Shown: positions 11,069-23,498, counted from the first letter of the stretch. The stretch: 64,000 nucleotides of DNA from Leptasterias polaris (GCA_037783415.1 JAZGTN010000016.1:3407001-3471000); one strand, 5' to 3'. The notes: generated from the letters alone by a model not told the origin. Program-made: numbers and translations.

Positions 11069-11408
11069 AATAACAGTAATAATAATAATAATAACCAGTT
11101 CTTATATAGCGCATTTCACAATAATGTCTCAATCCGCTTTACATTAGTGCCCTGGTCATGGGCCAATAACATTCCTTTAATCTTTCTCAGCTCCCTGGGG
11201 AGTATACAGCCCGAGCTGCCGTGGCGCTCAGAAGGCTTTTCAAACACAATATCAACCTCTACCCATTTATACCCCTGGGTGAAGAGAAGCAATTATAGCG
11301 AAGTTGCTCAAGGACACAAGCGTCATGACCAGGACTCGAACCCACACCCCGATGACTAAACCACCAGAACTTGAATCCGATGATCTAAACCACTCGGCCA
11401 TGACAACC
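11069..11408 (-). mobile_element. tRNA-derived SINE, copy 1
   Basis: Read on the minus strand it begins with a tRNA-like head: A box near tggccgagtggtttagat and B box gggttcgagtcc. A body follows, including cacccaggggtataaatggg and agctcgggctgtatactccc, and then a 3' tail of (att)n. A fuller copy is at 43340-43687. Confidence 0.82.
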
Positions 11409-11458
11409 TACGAGTAGCAAACACAAATCTTGGTTTTCTAAAAAGAAATTATAAAAAA

Positions 11459-11613
11459 CAGGCCTGGAATTTCACAGAGGCCACAGCCTCTGTTGTCCTA
11501 ATGGTCTTGGCGACCCCTTCAAAAGTTTACCATAGATTTTAAGATTTTCCGATAAAAAGACCCTCTGCAAAATAAAAATGCCTCGCACTCTCAAAGATGA
11601 AATTCCAAGCCTG
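11459..11613. mobile_element. MITE family D, copy 1
   Basis: 155 bp with 16-bp TIRs, one mismatch (caggcctggaatttca / tgaaattccaagcctg). Related copies lie at 47185-47346 and 56408-56562. Confidence 0.8.
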
Positions 11614-12230
11614 AAAAAATTGCTGCATGTAAATGTAATACAGGTTTTTGTCTTTATTTCTTAATCTCATTTAAAACAAAACAGCTGCACACAACGCTGC
11701 TTATATGCTGTTAATATCAATTCAGTAGTACTCGGGGTCCCAGACAACGTTTTTCAGGTCTTTTGAATGAAACGAGATTTGCAGTGCACCACGTCACACG
11801 CAGCTACTGTCTGCCACGCTCAAATTGCCGAGTAAAAAATATGGTAAACATGTAATCGCCTCGCCACTTCGCAAAAAATGGGCACTCACTGTATAACACA
11901 CTTGAAAATTTACTGCCAGAATGGCGCAACTAAGATTATTAATGGCGTGAGTTGAATTGGGTCAATAGGACGAGTCAGGCCTTGAACTTCGCTCTTGAAT
12001 GGGCACAGCAATTTTTCCTCATAGTAAGAGGCCCTCTACATGTATGAGGAAAATGTAAATTTGTACTGGATTTGTAGAGGGGGGCCACAGCAAAAGCACA
12101 GGGCCCCACGGCAAAAGCACAGGGCACCACGGCAATTGCTGTGGGAGCCGTGGGTTAATTCGAGGCATGAGGAGTATAAAGTAAAGTACTCCAAGTAAGA
12201 TGAAATTTTTTAAGCACTTGACAAATAAGT
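11614..12230. other. Non-coding; short cacag-rich repeat at 12070-12150
   Basis: Three copies of a phrase like gggccccacggcaaaagcaca lie at 12073-12135. No gene is visible. Confidence 0.35.
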
Positions 12231-13195
12231 CTTCTCTAACCCTGCCACATGTTTATTTCAGCGTCCTTCCTTCAAGGGACACACTGGTTACTGTTTACGT
12301 AATTTAGTAATCTAGAATCATAGACAAATGTTTCTAAATACAAAAATGTCACATTATTGACGAAAAGTGATCGAAAAAAACAAAAGCAGTCTAAGGTCGC
12401 GTATACGCTTTACCAGCCATTGCAAGTGTCAAATTTACGGGATATTGCTGCGCAATGTTGCTGTAGACTGGTGCTGTGTTTATGTAAATGTTTTACTGTG
12501 GCGAGGCATGAGGATCCAGTCTAAAGATGTGTATAAACAACCGACACAGGCCCTAATACATGCATCAGTCCAATATCTACGTTCCTTCGTCATCCAAAGA
12601 TCGTCACCCCAAAACACAGTAAACCCAAAATATGGTAGAACAAAAAGTCAAAAAACGTAACAAATCCAAAGGTGACTGAGAACCCTTCTAACATCAAGTA
12701 CATATGTAGGCCTACCACACTAGGCCTACTACTTTTGCATTGCCAAAGGTAGTTGGAATGCGATCGATCGTAACCCTCCATCATTCCGACGATCGTTACG
12801 ACGACCAGGTTTTTGATACGGAGAGCCCCTAAACTATTTGCACCCGTCAATATAACAAGAGTAGTATTCTTTTATGGGCAATTTACATCTTATTTAATTA
12901 CCAAGAAATTCCATACAAATTGTGGGAAGGAACGTACAAAGAACATTGAAACGTTGCGATTTTGAAACAGTGGACTTGATCAGCGAGGTGTACCAACTGA
13001 CAAACCAGCAATGACAAAAATGTACTTGGATGTCTGGCTCCCTACCCCTCCTCCCACATGTTCATGAGCTCCCACATACAGCTATTTCTTAGCTTTGTGC
13101 GTTTCCGTCGCGTTAGCCCCACCGAGCCACTCAGCACACCAGCTACGTGTCGCTAGCCCCCACGCTGTGCACTGTAAAACAACCCTCACAGAATT
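12231..13195 (+). repeat. Repeat family K, direct copy
   Basis: About 1 kb beginning with gggacacactggttactgtt and tacgtaatttagtaatctag. It matches 21828-23282 in reverse complement and 33847-34510 directly. Shared landmarks are cgctttaccagcc.ttgcaa, gtgtcaaatttacgg and gcgaggcatgaggatccagt. No protein is evident. Confidence 0.8.
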
Positions 13196-13690
13196 CTGAC
13201 TAAAAAATCCTGTTTTTTTCCTGTTTAAAACATGTTCTTTTGCTGTTTCTTCTGAGAAAACAGAAATAAAATGTGTTTTTTTCCTGTTTCGGGCCAAAAA
13301 GGAATTTTCAATTTGCTTCTAACTCTGTTTCTATCCTGTTTTTCATGAAGACTACTGTTTTAGTCCTGTTTTCTGGGGACTTAGAAAATTTCATTGAGAT
13401 GCAGGACTGTTTTCCCACTGTTTTGGGGGGACTTAACCAATTTTGCACATTTTTTTTCCTGTTTTGGTGGGGCTTAACAAAATTTGAAGAGCAGCTGGAC
13501 TGTTTTCCGACTGTTTTGGGGACTTGGCATGCGCACTTTTTATTTCTAATAAGCAGAACTGTTTTTGGCTGTTTTAATGCTAATTGGGACTTAAACAATT
13601 TTGAAGAGCATTCAGGACTGATCTGATACTGTTTCAAGGAATTTTTCAAGATCACAGCACAGTTGTTTTCCTGTTTTGGTGGGACTTCAA
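13195..13690. repeat. Degenerate T-rich tandem repeat (ctgttttcctgtttt type)
   Basis: About nine imperfect units around 50-60 bp contain actgttttcctgttttgggg and cttaacaaaatttgaagagc. Open frames of about 115 codons on both strands are by-products. A related ctgtttt-rich block lies at 17185-17490. Confidence 0.6.
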
Positions 13691-14718
13691 AAAAAATTAA
13701 GAGTTCGACGGAGTAGAGTTGTATTTAATTTAGCATAGTAAGAAAAGTTAACAAGTTTGTTCATACTTATGCGCCTGTGCAAGTTCTTCACTTGCAGATC
13801 GCTTAGGAGGCAGTTTGGGCTTTGAAACCCCATCGAGAAATTTCCACATACCTTCTTTTTACACAACGTTTGCTGCCACAGAAAAATGAAATCAGTTTTG
13901 ACAGGACAATCAACAACGTTGTCAAGGTTTAACATACGGTGCGGTGTGTGTGAAGCAAGTCGCTTACGTACGTGTGGAAAAGACCTTATACTTTTAATCC
14001 ATGCAACACAGGGATGTGTGATAATGAAAGCATACAACCTAGACGTCATCAATACGATTTCAACGCTATATAGTTCGTTGGTAAGGTATTAGACTTTAAA
14101 GTAACTACATCCAATGTAAGAAGTAACTATAACTATAGTAGTGAACTTGCGGGTACAACCATGTGTAAAGCTTCAAACACCACTTACATCCAATGTGTTG
14201 CACCCGCGACAGCGTGACATGGTCAGTGGTAAACGAACGAAGCGCTGTACTGTTGTAGTGTTCCGCCGGGCACCAATACAGTAACATGCACGGAATGGAG
14301 TGTGTCGTCGCTCGTCCCCCCGAGCGCCTAAACCTATGGCTTGAGCTCAGTCCTTTCTCTATGGTGTAACCATGGTGCAACCACATGAACCGCCATTTTG
14401 ATTTCGGCAAATTCCGGCGATATTTTTTTTTTTAAGAACAAAATTTTTTTATTCTGAAGGCTACACAACACTTTTTTTTTCCTAACGAAACATTATCTGT
14501 TAGCGATTTACGAAATAAAAAATCATCACGTGAAAGATCAATGCTATTTATTTGTTTTTATCTCGCGATAATCCACGGATTCAGAACGAGGCTGGCGCAA
14601 TTTCAAACTTTAAGAAATCAGACATTAACGGACCCGACATTAACGATCGTGTCTCTGATAAAAATTGAGAAAAATAGGCATTTTATTTTGGATTGAGGAC
14701 AATCCAATCAGAGGTAGC

Positions 14719-14896
14719 ATGGCAGGTATCGACGCAATACACATGATACGAGAACCAAAGAAGAAGGTTTATGAATATCGTATCGGGGATCGTGTGAAGG
14801 CGAAATTTGGAAGCTGAAACGGGGGGGGGGGGGGGGGGGGGCAAAAGCCAAGAATCATCATCAGTACCCCGGCGGTCGTACTCATTGGAAAAAATC
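14719..14896 (+). CDS. Orphan candidate first exon, 5' part 14719-14817
   Basis: ATG at 14719 opens 32 codons with a lysine-rich, well-composed sequence (MIREPKKKVYEYRIGDRV then KAKFGS) ending at TGA 14815-14817. The GDRVKAKFG end is reminiscent of the first strand of Tudor/chromo-barrel folds; this is inference only. Immediately after comes a G21 tract (14821-14841), then a further open stretch leading to a consensus donor GTG|GTAAGT at about 14895. A tttgatttcggc promoter-like area with gccattttg lies upstream at 14391. It may be a first exon whose frame is obscured by the G tract and a TGA, or a broken copy of one. Confidence 0.3.
14821..14841 (+). repeat. G21 homopolymer
   Basis: Twenty-one consecutive G residues on the plus strand. 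Length is likely variable between individuals or miscalled. Confidence 0.95.
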
Positions 14897-15120
14897 GGTG
14901 GTAAGTTTCCCGATTATATTATTATTATTATTATAGGAGGGCCTAGGGAATAAGGGCATGGGCTACTAAATTTTCTTGCTTCATGTGCTTAGGTAGTTTG
15001 AAACGACAAAAAGGGTTCGGTCTCTGAGTGATAATCCTGATTACTTTTTTTGTTTTAATTACATCATTCATGCATACACTCACTACTCACTAGTCTCAGG
15101 CTACATAAACAGTACAGATC

Positions 15121-15200
15121 TACATCATGTGATGATGTAGCATGCCTATAGAGTGCATGCTACATCATGTGATGATGTAGCATGCCTATAGAGTGCATGT
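15121..15200. repeat. 40-bp tandem duplication made of palindromes
   Basis: Two identical 40-bp units, apart from the last base, each contain a stem ctacatca/tgatgtag with a 5-base loop and a second stem gcatgc...gcatgc. Confidence 0.9.
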
Positions 15201-15290
15201 AGTGACTAGTACGTAGTACTACGATTGTATAGTTAATTCTAGGAGTACATCGTCGCCATCATTTGTATTTAAGTAATGGAAATCGGTCAA

Positions 15291-15997
15291 ACTAAAAGCC
15301 GACAACTGATGACGCCTGACGACAACTGCCGACAACAAATTTCAAATGCACTTGTTTAAACAAAAATAAACCTTTAATATGTGTAAAGTAAGACTTTTTA
15401 GTAACATTAAGAGTCATATGTATCCAAATCACCTTCAATCTGTTGAAAAAGTTTTGTTTTTGATTGTAAAAAAAGGTTTTTTACAACGATTTAGTCACGA
15501 AAAGATGTGTCCGCCATGATGCATCTGGAACGCACTTGGTCGATACCATTATTATGCAAAGAGTAAGTTCTAAGGGCTTTTTTTTTTCTTTCTCTTTTTT
15601 TTTTACTCCTTTTGTCTTTTATTTTGTCCTTTCCTTTTTTAAGAAATTGAAATATTTACTGGCTGTCATTTTACTACTAGTACCATGTTAGTTTTCCAAA
15701 TGATATCGTTAAAATAAAGACAATTTAACTTGCCGTTTTCAGTAGCCCCGGATGGTATCTTTTATATGGTCCAAAAGCAACAAGGCGGACAGTACTTGTC
15801 GTTACTAATTCATGGTAAAAAAAATAAAAATTACAATTAAAAACTAAACTTTTTCAACAGATTGAAGGTAATTTGGATACATATGACTCTTACACACATA
15901 TTTTACAGTTTAATTTTGTTCAAACATTGTTGTAAAGTGCATTTAAAATTTGTTGTCGGCAGTTGTCGTCAGGCCTTGGTAGTTGTCGGCTTTTAGT
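15291..15997. mobile_element. Foldback element with about 150-165 bp arms
   Basis: Left arm 15291-15455 and right arm 15847-15997 are inverted copies (actaaaagccgacaactg ... caatctgttgaaaaagttt). The termini actaaaagccgacaact are identical. An internal region of about 390 bp has no gene. No convincing target duplication was found. It is probably a non-autonomous long-TIR transposon. Confidence 0.8.
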
Positions 15998-15999
15998 GC

Positions 16000-17160
16000 G
16001 ACCCATGCGAGCGCCTCTTGTCATGCTTGTGGCAAAACTGTATGACGTAACCTGCGTAATCAAAGTAATGGAAATACATAAGGGCAGACAGGCCTCTAGT
16101 GGCAACACTGTATTTGTACGTCAGCGCTGCCTGTCGTACTAGTTCTTCATTGACATTGCAATTTGGACACCCTGTTTCATCTGTCATTTACATGTAAATG
16201 TATTGTAAGTGAACAATTTGGACACCCAGTTTTTAAATTTCCAGCAGATTTGGACACCCTTTTACCAAATCCTGGCTAAAACCTTGTTTACTGTTTTGTG
16301 TGTGATTATTTAAGAACACTTAAGTTTTCACTTTAATCTATATTTTACACAATTAAATCTCCTCTACAAACTTGCCATTTGCCATGTTTGTACTATCAAG
16401 TCCAAATTAAACAAAGAGAAAGTATTTAACTGGGGTTGCTGCATCACTAAGTTTTATGACATGTAAAGAAGTTTATTTTGATATTAAAAGTTAACATTTC
16501 ATATCAATTTGTCTTTTCCTTAATTGTTTATGTTCAGATCAGTACCTCTTGCTCCATCAATTCTTTTAAAAAATATGACAAGATCATGTCAGTTGACTTA
16601 TTGTCAGCTTTAAGGGTTTTTCGGAATTTCAATTCAGGGTTATATAGGGCTGTACATTTTCAATTATTTTAGTATTGGATTACTCAAAACTGTATTTGAT
16701 GATCAATTATTTGGATATTCAAAAAGCTGCGACCTCAAATTACATACACAAAGATCTGCTAGTTTTGATGGTGCTGAAGTGTTACGCAGTATTTTTTAAG
16801 GGTAAACAGCGACAAGTGCCTTACAAAACAATCACAGATATTTAGGAAATCCTTAGAGCTACATGTATTACATGTATTAGTGTTAGGTTTTGTAAATTGC
16901 ATGCTTTAGTGTTTATTTTGGTTGTTCTACCTCAAAAGTGTTTGATATTCTAGTTGTTACCTCTTTGAACTATCAGTCTTTCATTATTTTTAGCAAGTAA
17001 ATGTATGTTAAAGTTTAATTGTTATCAACTTTGAAAAAAAAAAGTGCAGACCTTAATTATCTATAGATTGTTTGTACTGATTGATTTGATTCGGAGACCC
17101 GTCATAATAAACTTATTTACAACTATGATTATGGCATAACAACGTCTTATTTCTTGATCG
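16000..17160. other. No gene seen
   Basis: AT-rich DNA with only short frames. A phrase atttggacaccc is repeated at about 16162, 16219 and 16250 over 100 bp. Confidence 0.35.
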
Positions 17161-17535
17161 ATGTTCTTGTCTGGCATCTCAATTAAGACAGACAGGAAAA
17201 ACATGTGTTTTTAAAACAGTTGTTTTCAAAACAGTTTCCCTAAACAGAATTGGTTTTTTTTTAAAACTGTTTTAAGAAAACCTGTTTTAAACAAAAAACC
17301 TGTTTTGGGGTTTAAAAACAGGTTTAAAACATGCTTTTAAACTGCTTTATTTTTTCCCTGTTTTCTGAGGTGGCGAAATCCAACCAAAAAAACCATGTTT
17401 TTTAAAAACAGAACTGTTTTTTAAAAACCTGTTTTAGGTAGGATAAAAACATGTTTTTTCTCTGTTTGATTTCGGTGAGGGAAGCGTCCCTTGCTTGGAC
17501 TCTCTGAAATAAATTCTTACGTTCAATTTTGTATA

Positions 17536-17914
17536 AGGCCAAATAAAAAAAAATACCAGTTGATCGTCCTGATTTTTCCAAAAAGAGGAGGATGAGGGCC
17601 TTTTTATTTTTTATTTATTATTTTTTTTCCAAGATGGCCGCCAAGTATTTCAATTCAAACAGGCCACCAATTCTTCAGTTTGAAATCACCGCTAACTTTC
17701 TTTTTATCTATTTGTTGCATGAGGTAGGTTTACATCAAAAATTAAAATATATATGTCAAGGGTGGATTAAAAATACAAACAATTTATTTTTATTTTATTT
17801 TTTTTAAGGAAAAATCTATAAAAAAAAGAAAAAAAAAGAAAATAAAAAAAAGATGCGGCCTCAAAAAAGGATGCGGGCGGGGACGATCAACTGATATTTT
17901 TGTTTACTTGGCCT
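17536..17914. mobile_element. MITE family E, 379 bp
   Basis: TIRs of about 34 bp: aggccaaataaaaaaaaata + ccagttgatcgtcc at the left, and the reverse complement at the right with three to four differences. The interior is A/T-rich, with an A/G-rich block at 17815-17860. No coding capacity is seen. Confidence 0.78.
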
Positions 17915-17995
17915 AACGTTACAACTTGAATCCATAATTTGAATATGTATTTGTTTTGGTCAAATACTCTAAAGGAGTTAAATTTGATGCAGTAT

Positions 17996-18430
17996 TTAAT
18001 TGTTAATAGGGCTGGAAGTAAAACTAACTTCGAAGATCACGAGGGTTATCTGAACCAAAAATGTGGTTCGGATAACCCATGTGACATTCATTTTCTGAAA
18101 AATGCGCGAAAACGGCAAAACTTGTTATTTTTAAGGAACCGTTTTACGCCATTACTGGAAGTCCTTTTGGGTCATGTTTTAGTCTATTTTGTTGCCCCAA
18201 AAAAATAGGCAGCCCATCAAAGCATGTGTGGCCCTTTAACAGTGGTCTGTTGGCCGCATTCTACTTTTCTAGTCAAAACACCCAAGGACTAGCCAAAATA
18301 AACTTTAAGTGGTCCAGCATGATAGTTCAGTGTTGAAAAGCATTCCTAATTTGTATTATGGACAAGTTGAAATGCTGCCTGACTAGCAAAAATGAAAAGG
18401 TAACTGATCCTTCTGGCCAGTCACTGAAGT
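17996..18430. repeat. Mosaic of duplicated segments
   Basis: 17996-18225 matches 36182-36372 (ggaaccgttttacgccatta; gtcatgttttagtctatttt). 18230-18430 matches the DNA flanking the transposon at 3265-3418 plus 4861-4920. These give independent evidence of dispersed repeat families. Confidence 0.7.
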
Positions 18431-18459
18431 CAACCAGGGATGAGATTATGAAAAAATTA

Positions 18460-18930
18460 AAAAGTCAGAAATTTGAACATCCTTCGCCGACCGGACAAGT
18501 GTTTGCACTAGCCGGCACGGACGTAAGCATGCACACAATTTTCAAAATGTCGAGGGAAAAAAAAACACGGGAGCGAAGTTCGCAAAAATTGCATGTTTTT
18601 AAAATCTTATGCCTAATTTCTGCTCTAAATATTGGCAATTTCGTCAACACAAATGTCCACAGATTCGTGATTTGAGGATAAGTTCTGTAGAGCGTTTCTT
18701 TTTCACTGACATCTTCGTGATTCAACGATCGATTGTTCGACGACGCACATAGGGAAAACCCAATAAACTTTGACCCGCATCAATCGCACACAAGGCCCTC
18801 TATCGGCAAAAGTTGTCGATGTTTAAATTTAATCCTAGGCTGTATACAGTCCAGAATCCATAGGCCTTGCCACACAGTGCAGCTATGTTTTACTTGGGTC
18901 GAGAACGCGTATTGAGCCTAGCCAATTGCT
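18460..18930. repeat. Duplicated segment, copy of 30.6-31.0 kb
   Basis: Shares cgccctctatcggcaaaagt, gattcaacgatcg, a caccacactgtgcagc-like word and gagtctagc words with 30640-31010, and partly with 31440-31600. Confidence 0.65.
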
Positions 18931-19668
18931 ACCGACAGCCGGCCTTGCACGTGGTCGTGCCGCGTGCAAAGAGACAGTGTGCACGTCTGCAAGGCATATA
19001 CAAAATTTAAGAAAGTCGTGACACAAAGCAAAATAGTAATCAAAAACTGTTTATTTCATTTCAAAATCTTCAAAACTTCATACATAAATGTTTGAAAGTG
19101 AAAGGTTCAAATGTCAATTTGCCAAAGTCAGAGATTTTCAAATGTCGGAACTGAAAAAAAAAGACGGTTTTTCAAAGACGGAAAGTCGGAATTCCGCCAA
19201 AAGGCGAAAGAATCTCATCCTTGGTCAACCCTGCATCCCTCACTCCAACTTCTACAAAATGTTTAAAACTTGTTTACTAAAAATTAGACAACATGTAAGT
19301 TTTGTTTTTAAATAAAAAGATAAATGTATTATTACCCTGGACAAACGAAAGGTTTATTTTTAGAGTGTAAATGTAAGATTTTTCTTCTTTGCTTTTTGTT
19401 GCTTGTTTGGGGGTTTCCAGGGTGATTGCTCAAAGACAAAGTCAAAATGCTGTGATGAAGACACAACAATGTTTTTGGAGGGCTACTGAAATCTAATCAG
19501 GGCTACTGAAATTTAATCAGATCTCCAATTTAAAAAAAATTGTTACTAGCTCTGCTGGCTACATGTATCTTGAAAATCTAGTTAATTTCAACCCTTGAAA
19601 AGAGTTTTGTGAAAGTGCTTGAGTGATGTCTTTATAAAAAAGGATTTGGTCATCAGTTGTTTTTTTCA

Positions 19669-20393
19669 GCATAAGGCATAAAAAAAAAAATTGCCCTTTT
19701 CCGACCGACCCAAAAAATTATCCAAAAAATCCACGGTCGTTTTTTTTTTTTTTTAATGGCGATTTTTTTGTAAGTATTTTATACTTTGAAAGCCCAGTAA
19801 ATGACATTATTTGGATATATCCTCTTATCCGAAGATGAAATATTATTTTTGAGTACTGTCAGAAATGATGATGAATCATGAAGTGTCTGATATTGTCTGA
19901 TATTTTAAACACGTGGCCGTGGGCTTAGCCACGAACGTTTCGTGTACGAATTCAAAATAAAAAAATCCAATTTCATCTTCAGTGCAAAGTTGTCTAGCTT
20001 CATCATCGTAAAAAAAAGTGGTTAAGGATATAGCAGAATGATATACATTTTTATTTATACTGTTATAAGAAACTTGAAACCTTGATGTTTTTATTTTTCT
20101 TTTGCTAAATTTTATTGTTTTTATGTTGAGAAACAACTTCATATTTATATTATTATTTTGTTTATTCATACATCAAGTTTTTGTAAGTTTATTTTTGTTT
20201 TGTATTCACCATATGAATGTATACTACTTTGAGAACATTAAAATGGTTGAAAAAATTAAGTTGTGTGTATATCTACTGTGTTTTTTTCCTCCTCTGATGT
20301 ATCCTATAAAAAAAAAATATAAAAAAACCGACCCTCCCGATTTTTTTAGACAAAAGGGCAATAAAAAGTTTGGTTTTTTTATGCCTAATGCTG
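19669..20393. mobile_element. TIR element J, 725 bp
   Basis: Left end cagcataaggcataaaaaaa ... ttgcccttttccgaccgacc. The right end carries the inverse (gggcaataaaaagtttggtt ... atgcctaatgctg). The interior has short frames only. Target duplication is not clear. Confidence 0.6.
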
Positions 20394-20409
20394 ATGCAGA
20401 ATTATCAAG

Positions 20410-21060
20410 AAAGATACAATAGATTCGACACTCTTGTGAAAATACCATGACAGTATTTTCTGTTTTCACATTAGGTAGACACCATTCAACTGTAACTTTC
20501 ACAAGTCAAGCCAAATTCAAGCCCTAGGGGTGGGGGGACCATTGCGAGAGTGAACTCTGAATTAAATCTATGAACTTTAAAAAGGTGGTGAACGAAAAAA
20601 CATGTGGCGGCAGGATTTTAAACCTTGACGGTGCCTTCTTAAATGTGGCTGGTGCCACACAAAGCGCAGCTGTGGGGCAAGCTTGTTTTACATGTTGATG
20701 GGATTCACACAGTTTTTCGGGTTTTGGGGTTATAGTTGCAAGTAAATGTACTTTGTCAAAATATTTCTTTAACTTTGTACACCTTGTTCAAGGAACTTAC
20801 ACGCCCCTTCTTCATATTAAGATAAAGTATTGTAACAATAAGTTGTGTTAGCGCTCTGAGGTTCCCCAGAGGTTAATTCCGACCCCATGTCTCAAGGTGG
20901 AATTTCACAACTTAAGTGATTGATGGGTTAACCTCATTGTATAAGGTATGACTAGTTTCAATAATTGTTTCATTGCATTCTGCCTGTGTGCCCATGTGAT
21001 TGGAGTCAGGTGTGCACGCAGATAAAATTTGTTTGCCAAATAAGTAATATGGGCGTGGTG
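20410..21060. other. No gene seen
   Basis: Unremarkable non-coding sequence between element J and the 57-bp array. Confidence 0.35.
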
Positions 21061-21067
21061 CCCATTA

Positions 21068-21336
21068 ATGGTTGTGTCACGTGTACATTGGTATAGAAGA
21101 AGCCAGGTAATGGCCAAATTTGTTGTGGTTGTGTCACGTGTACATTGGTATAGAAGAAGCCAGGTAATGGCCAAATTTGTTGTGGTTGTGTCACGTGTAC
21201 ATTGGTATAGAAGAAGCCAGGTAATGGCCAAATTTGTTGTGGTTGTGGCACGTGTACATTGTGATAGAAGAAGCCAGGTAATGGCCAAATTTTTGTGGTG
21301 TACATTGGTATAGAAGAAGCCAGGTAATGGCCAAAC
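21068..21336. repeat. 57-bp minisatellite, 4 full units plus a part
   Basis: Near-identical units contain gtcacgtgtacattggtata and gaagaagccaggtaatggcc. Because 57 is divisible by three, each strand carries frames with a repeating 19-residue unit, for example minus-strand IWPLPGFFYTNVHVTQPQQ. No flanking coding evidence exists. High identity suggests recent expansion. Confidence 0.92.
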
Positions 21337-21827
21337 AATGGGGGTCAACCCAAGCTCTTTTAAGCGTGTGACTGGTTAGCCATTACTTTTTCGGCAACCT
21401 TCACAATTTTGTTTTGGCATAATAATAATAAGAAGAATAATAAAACAGTTTTCAGAGGCTGTGACATTCAATCAAAATATAATTTGCCTGCTTGTTTTAT
21501 TCGTGTCTGTGGATGAGTATAAATGTTGGAGAACACAGTAGGCATGGGATATCATTCACTGACAATGTACATACACATACAGTGTGTACATACATGAGGC
21601 TATTTTTGGCTAAGGCTAAGGTTGACGAGAGGTTTCAATTTGTAAACTTAGTGGAAGTGCTGACAGATTGAATGTCAGTGTCATCATTTAAAAGTAATGA
21701 TGGAACTCACTTTTGAAGAAAACCTGATTTGAATAATAAATAAATTTACGCAATTTTGGTGTCCGAAATGCCTATTGACAAGTTGAAAATAATTATACAA
21801 AATTGAACGTCAGATTTTATTTCAGAG

Positions 21828-23282
21828 AGTCTGAGCAACGGAAGCGTGTATTACAGTGCACAGCGTGTGGGGCTAGCGACACGTAAAACAGGGGCAATCG
21901 TGTAGCTGGCTGGCGTAGTGTGTCAGTGGGGATAGCGCAACAGAAACTCCAGAGCCAAGAAATGGCTGTACATGTACCTTGGAGCTCACAAACATATTTG
22001 CCAATGTGTTTGCTGATTTGTCAGTCGGTACACCTCGCTGATCGAATCCGCCGTTTCAAACGTTTCAATGTTCTGTGTACACTGTAAGTTCCTTCCCTAA
22101 TTTGTACGGAGTTTCTGTTATATTGATGGTGCAATTAGTTTTAACAGTTTTTGTGAAGGAAAAAAACAAAAACGTAGCCCCTACAGGGACAGCTGAGAAA
22201 AAGACATCAAAAATTAAAAGGTGGAAAACCAAAAACTTCCCTTGAAATATTATTTAATTCGCCCGAAATACCCTTATGTTCCCTTAAAAATACGATTGTT
22301 TCCTCAAGATATGCTTTCGCTCAGGTGAATTACTAATTTGTCCAATCAAAACAATTTATTACATTCCCTCAAAATCATATTTTAAAGGAACAAAATAACG
22401 CTACGAAGGAATGAAGTGACAATGCGGGGGAAAAAATATTATTTGGAAGGAACAAAACATTTAGAGGGGAACAAAAATCTATTTACTTTTTTTTTTATCT
22501 TTAAAAACATTTCACCCGTCCCTTTAGGGCACCCTCCGTACCTAAAGTAAAACCTGGTTGTCGCAATGACCATCAGGAGGATGGAGTGTTACGATCGCAT
22601 TCCAATTTGGCAATGCAAAAGTAGTAGGCTTAGTGTGGTACATGTACATGGATTTTTTATTTTTTTTAAATTTCTCATTGTTGTTCTAACATATTTTGGG
22701 TTTGTTTCTTTGTGTTTTGGGGGATGATGTTTTGATGTCGAAGGAACGTAGATTGGACTGACGAGTGTATTAAAGGGGCCTGTGTTGGTGGTTGTTTAAC
22801 CCTCCTACTCTGGTAACATTTTCCAGTGAGTTGACCAACCATTTGAAACCATTGCAACTGCACTGGTGTGTACTGTGTAGATGCATTTACCACATGATAT
22901 TACATTGCAGGCTGGCATAGTTTATCTACCATTCAAAACCACAGTGGATGATATTGAATGGTCAGACAGTAGAAGGGTTAAGTCAGCTTCATCAAAATTG
23001 CGCACGATGGATAATAGACTGGATCCTCATGCCTCGCCATAGTAAAACATTTACATTTAAACAGAGCACCAATCTACTTGCAACATTGCGAAGCCATATC
23101 CCGTAAATTTGACACTTGCAACGGCTGGTAAAGTGCAAACACTGACCTTTGACAGCTTTTGTTGTTTTCAATAATTTCTCGTTAATAACGTGACATTTTT
23201 GTATTAAAAAAATATATATAACATCTATAAATAATTGTCTATGATTCTACATCACTAAATTACGTAAACAATTCACAGATGT
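21828..23282 (-). repeat. Repeat family K, inverted copy
   Basis: Reverse-complement relative of 12231-13195 with an extra segment at 22140-22520 of degenerate gaa.gaa..tattt repeats shared with 34660-35000. Together with the 12-kb copy it forms an inverted repeat around the 13.2-21.8 kb interval. Confidence 0.78.
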
Positions 23283-23339
23283 GTTCCTTTAAAAAAATCA
23301 TTTGAAACTTTAAATGTTTTTTTTTAAATGGGACGTTTC

Positions 23340-23498
23340 GACTCATTCCGTACGGAGCATCATTTAGAGGGGACTTCCCTGAAACCCCCTCGCAACCATC
23401 GTGACGGTTGTCGATAATGATGTCATACTGACGGCCACCCATCTGATGACATCATACCGCCCTACCAACAATAAAGTTTGTGGAGAACACTGAACCAG
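23340..23498. mobile_element. hAT-like right terminus
   Basis: Ends tttgtggagaacactg (reverse complement cagtgttctccacaaa). The preceding 120 bp match 30100-30243. No matching left end was found nearby. Confidence 0.5.

Noticed and set aside
13273..13655. Overlapping 115-117-codon frames on both strands
   Set aside because: Arise from a T/G-rich degenerate tandem repeat.
20905..21348. 147-codon minus-strand frame with repeated AITWLLLYQCTRDTTTTN-type units
   Set aside because: Created by the 57-bp array; listed as a repeat with a coding check suggested, not as a gene.
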